From assembly GCA_030152225.1 (NCBI GenBank), contig JASLHL010000310.1, positions 1-8,106 on the forward strand: 8,106 nucleotides of DNA, written 5' to 3'. Origin of the DNA: Flavobacterium sp. (GTDB lineage: Bacteria; Bacteroidota; Bacteroidia; Flavobacteriales; Flavobacteriaceae). The translations under genes and the position numbers were made by a program. Shown one piece after another: positions 7,122-8,106 of the stretch; within the stretch, counting starts at the first letter, position 1; every line of letters begins with the position of its first letter. Below the pieces are notes generated by a model that ran no database searches, was not told the DNA's origin, and was given only the letters and a program-made list of their open reading frames with translations.

Positions 7122-7151
7122 TATAACAATATTTTATGAGTTGTATAACAA
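7119..7151 (+). repeat. Pair of 11-bp direct repeats overlapping the candidate promoter
   Basis: TTGTATAACAA occurs at 7119-7129 and again at 7141-7151, exactly 22 bp apart (about two helical turns, so on the same DNA face). Each copy is itself an imperfect palindrome (TTGT-ATA-ACAA). The first overlaps the -7 element and the predicted transcription start and the second sits just before the start codon. This arrangement fits an operator, although AT-rich chance repetition is possible. Confidence 0.4.
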
Positions 7152-7163
7152 AAAAAATTGGAT

Positions 7164-8106
7164 ATGATAAGAAGATTAATTCCATTAGTGACACTTATTT
7201 TAAGTAGTTCAGCAATGGCTCAAATTGGTATTGGTACTAAAAAAGCAGCCAGTTCTGCACAATTGGAGATTGTTGCCCTGAAAAAAGGGGTTTTACTACC
7301 TAGAGTAGAGCTAAAAGATAAAAGTGAATTTTCCCCTATAGAAGGAGAAAGAGTCGAGAGTTTATTGGTCTACCATACAGGTAATACGAATCTAGTAGCA
7401 GGTTTTTATTATTGGAAATCAAATGCTTGGACACCTTTACTTTCTGGTGATACATTCATAGATCGCAAAAATAATACTTTTACTATTGAAGGAAACCCAA
7501 CTAAAAATGGAGAAGAATCTTTAGTAATTACAGATACTGAAAATCACAGCGTTTATTTAGCAGTGTCCGATATTGCAAATAATAAGACGTTTGTAACGCA
7601 TTTAGTTGAAAATAGCGAATTTATCACTCAGTTGGGGGATAATATTGAGTTTATCCAACACATTACCAACAACAACGAATTCATTGAAAACATTATCAAT
7701 GAATTAAGAGGAAAATATGGAAATGTAAACTACAACCCAACAACCAATACATTTGTGTACTATGATGCACAAGGAGCGGAACACAACATTGATTGGTCTA
7801 CGTTAAATACAACCAACGTAAGTTTTACCTTAGAGAATGATCAGTTGGTTGTAACCGATTCAGCGAATCATAGCGTGCGTTTGGATGTGGCAGAGATTGC
7901 CAACAATACCACTTTTGTTACCAACCTTGTGGACAACCAAGAGTTTATCACCAAGTTGGGAGATAATGTTGAGTTTATCCAACACATTACCAACAACAAC
8001 GAATTCATTGAAAACATTATCAATGAACTAAGAGGAAAATATGGAAATGTAAACTACAACCCAACAACCAATACATTTGTGTACTATGATGCACAAGGAA
8101 GGGAAC
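7164..8106 (+). CDS. N-terminal part of a giant tandem-repeat surface protein (3' end outside window)
   Basis: An uninterrupted frame runs from the ATG at 7164 through the window end (314 full codons). Residues 1-20 are a Sec signal peptide (MIRR n-region, hydrophobic core, ending SSAMAQ). Residues 21-60 carry the Bacteroidota N-terminal surface module: IGIGTKKAASSAQLEI then KKGVLLPRVELKD. A short region with VYHTGNTNLVAGFYYWKSNAW (residues ~69-89; key residues GFYYW) is the usual continuation of that module. From residue ~119 a 108-residue unit begins to repeat; one complete and one partial copy are visible. Each unit holds four 10-residue sub-repeats of the form (E/T)F(V/I)xx(L/I)xxNx followed by beta-rich sequence (YGNVNYNPTTNTFVYYDAQG). 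The family is probably a long extracellular stalk or adhesin; function and full length cannot be read from the window. It has its own upstream region after the terminator, so it is probably the first gene of a separate unit. The C-terminal fragment at 1-821 may belong to the same family (inference). Confidence 0.85.
   Translation, partial: MIRRLIPLVTLILSSSAMAQIGIGTKKAASSAQLEIVALKKGVLLPRVELKDKSEFSPIEGERVESLLVYHTGNTNLVAGFYYWKSNAWTPLLSGDTFIDRKNNTFTIEGNPTKNGEESLVITDTENHSVYLAVSDIANNKTFVTHLVENSEFITQLGDNIEFIQHITNNNEFIENIINELRGKYGNVNYNPTTNTFVYYDAQGAEHNIDWSTLNTTNVSFTLENDQLVVTDSANHSVRLDVAEIANNTTFVTNLVDNQEFITKLGDNVEFIQHITNNNEFIENIINELRGKYGNVNYNPTTNTFVYYDAQGRE
7587..7706 (+). repeat. Decapeptide sub-repeat array, first copy (4 x 30 bp)
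   Basis: Residues 142-181 fall into four consecutive 10-residue units: TFVTHLVENS, EFITQLGDNI, EFIQHITNNN, EFIENIINEL. Phe is fixed at position 2, Val/Ile at 3, Leu/Ile at 6, and Asn is frequent at 9. Periodic hydrophobic spacing with acidic and Asn residues suggests a regular helical or solenoid rod segment. Confidence 0.8.
7911..8030 (+). repeat. Decapeptide sub-repeat array, second copy (4 x 30 bp)
   Basis: Residues 250-289 repeat the pattern: TFVTNLVDNQ, EFITKLGDNV, EFIQHITNNN, EFIENIINEL. The last two units are identical in protein to the first array and nearly so in DNA, while the first two differ by substitutions that keep the Phe/Ile/Leu positions. Confidence 0.8.

Larger units (their letters stand above)
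7518..8106 (+). repeat. 324-bp in-frame tandem repeat array (one full, one partial copy)
   Basis: Copy 1 is 7518-7841 and copy 2 starts at 7842 and is cut by the window end after 265 bases. The period is exactly 324 bp (108 codons), so the frame is kept. By eye, the first 129 bp of the two copies differ at about 44 positions. The next 129 bp (7647-7775 against 7971-8099) differ at only one, the synonymous TTA/CTA change at 7704/8028. Confidence 0.93.

Noticed and set aside
7518..8106. CRISPR-like array
   Set aside because: The 324-bp period is in frame, coding and without spacers; no cas genes are present.

Overview
The window is a surface-protein locus from a low-GC member of the Bacteroidota, most likely family Flavobacteriaceae (a Myroides- or Flavobacterium-like organism; the genus is a guess). 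The evidence is a PorP/SprF-family outer-membrane protein, a gliding-motility-type C-terminal domain (CHU_C, type B signal of the type IX secretion system, T9SS), a TPR/PD40/OmpA protein of PorE type, A-rich leaders in place of clear Shine-Dalgarno sites, and a TAnnTTTG promoter motif. All genes are on the + strand.

Layout. (1) 1-821: the 3' end of a large cell-surface protein that begins before the window. (2) 825-2381: a secreted L-type-lectin-like protein with a CshA-like beta module, only 3 bp after the previous stop. (3) 2447-3748: a secreted protein ending in a CHU_C domain, the only recognisable T9SS sorting signal seen in the window. (4) 3760-4692: a PorP/SprF-family protein. (5) 4705-6669: a PorE-like protein with TPR, beta-propeller, carboxypeptidase-regulatory-like and OmpA domains. 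Gaps of 3, 65, 11 and 12 bp suggest one operon, closed by a strong hairpin terminator at 6737-6766. A gene-free, AT-rich stretch of about 400 bp follows, with a 14-bp palindrome, a candidate promoter and a pair of 11-bp direct repeats. (6) 7164-8106: the 5' end of a second large surface protein, with a signal peptide, the Bacteroidota 'GIGT...LPR' N-terminal module and the start of a 324-bp (108-residue) tandem repeat array that runs off the window.

How it may work together (inference). The two truncated genes look like the C-terminal and N-terminal ends of the same class of giant repeat protein, so the window may be the junction of two related cassettes. In the complete cassette, the repeat protein and lectin would be the outward-facing parts. 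The CHU_C protein would be the type B T9SS substrate docking on the dedicated PorP/SprF homologue, and the OmpA protein would tie the complex to peptidoglycan. The individual families are known. The less explained points are that the lectin and the giant protein lack a visible T9SS signal, that the 108-residue repeat contains four consecutive 10-residue sub-repeats, and that the two repeat copies are sharply mosaic in DNA identity.
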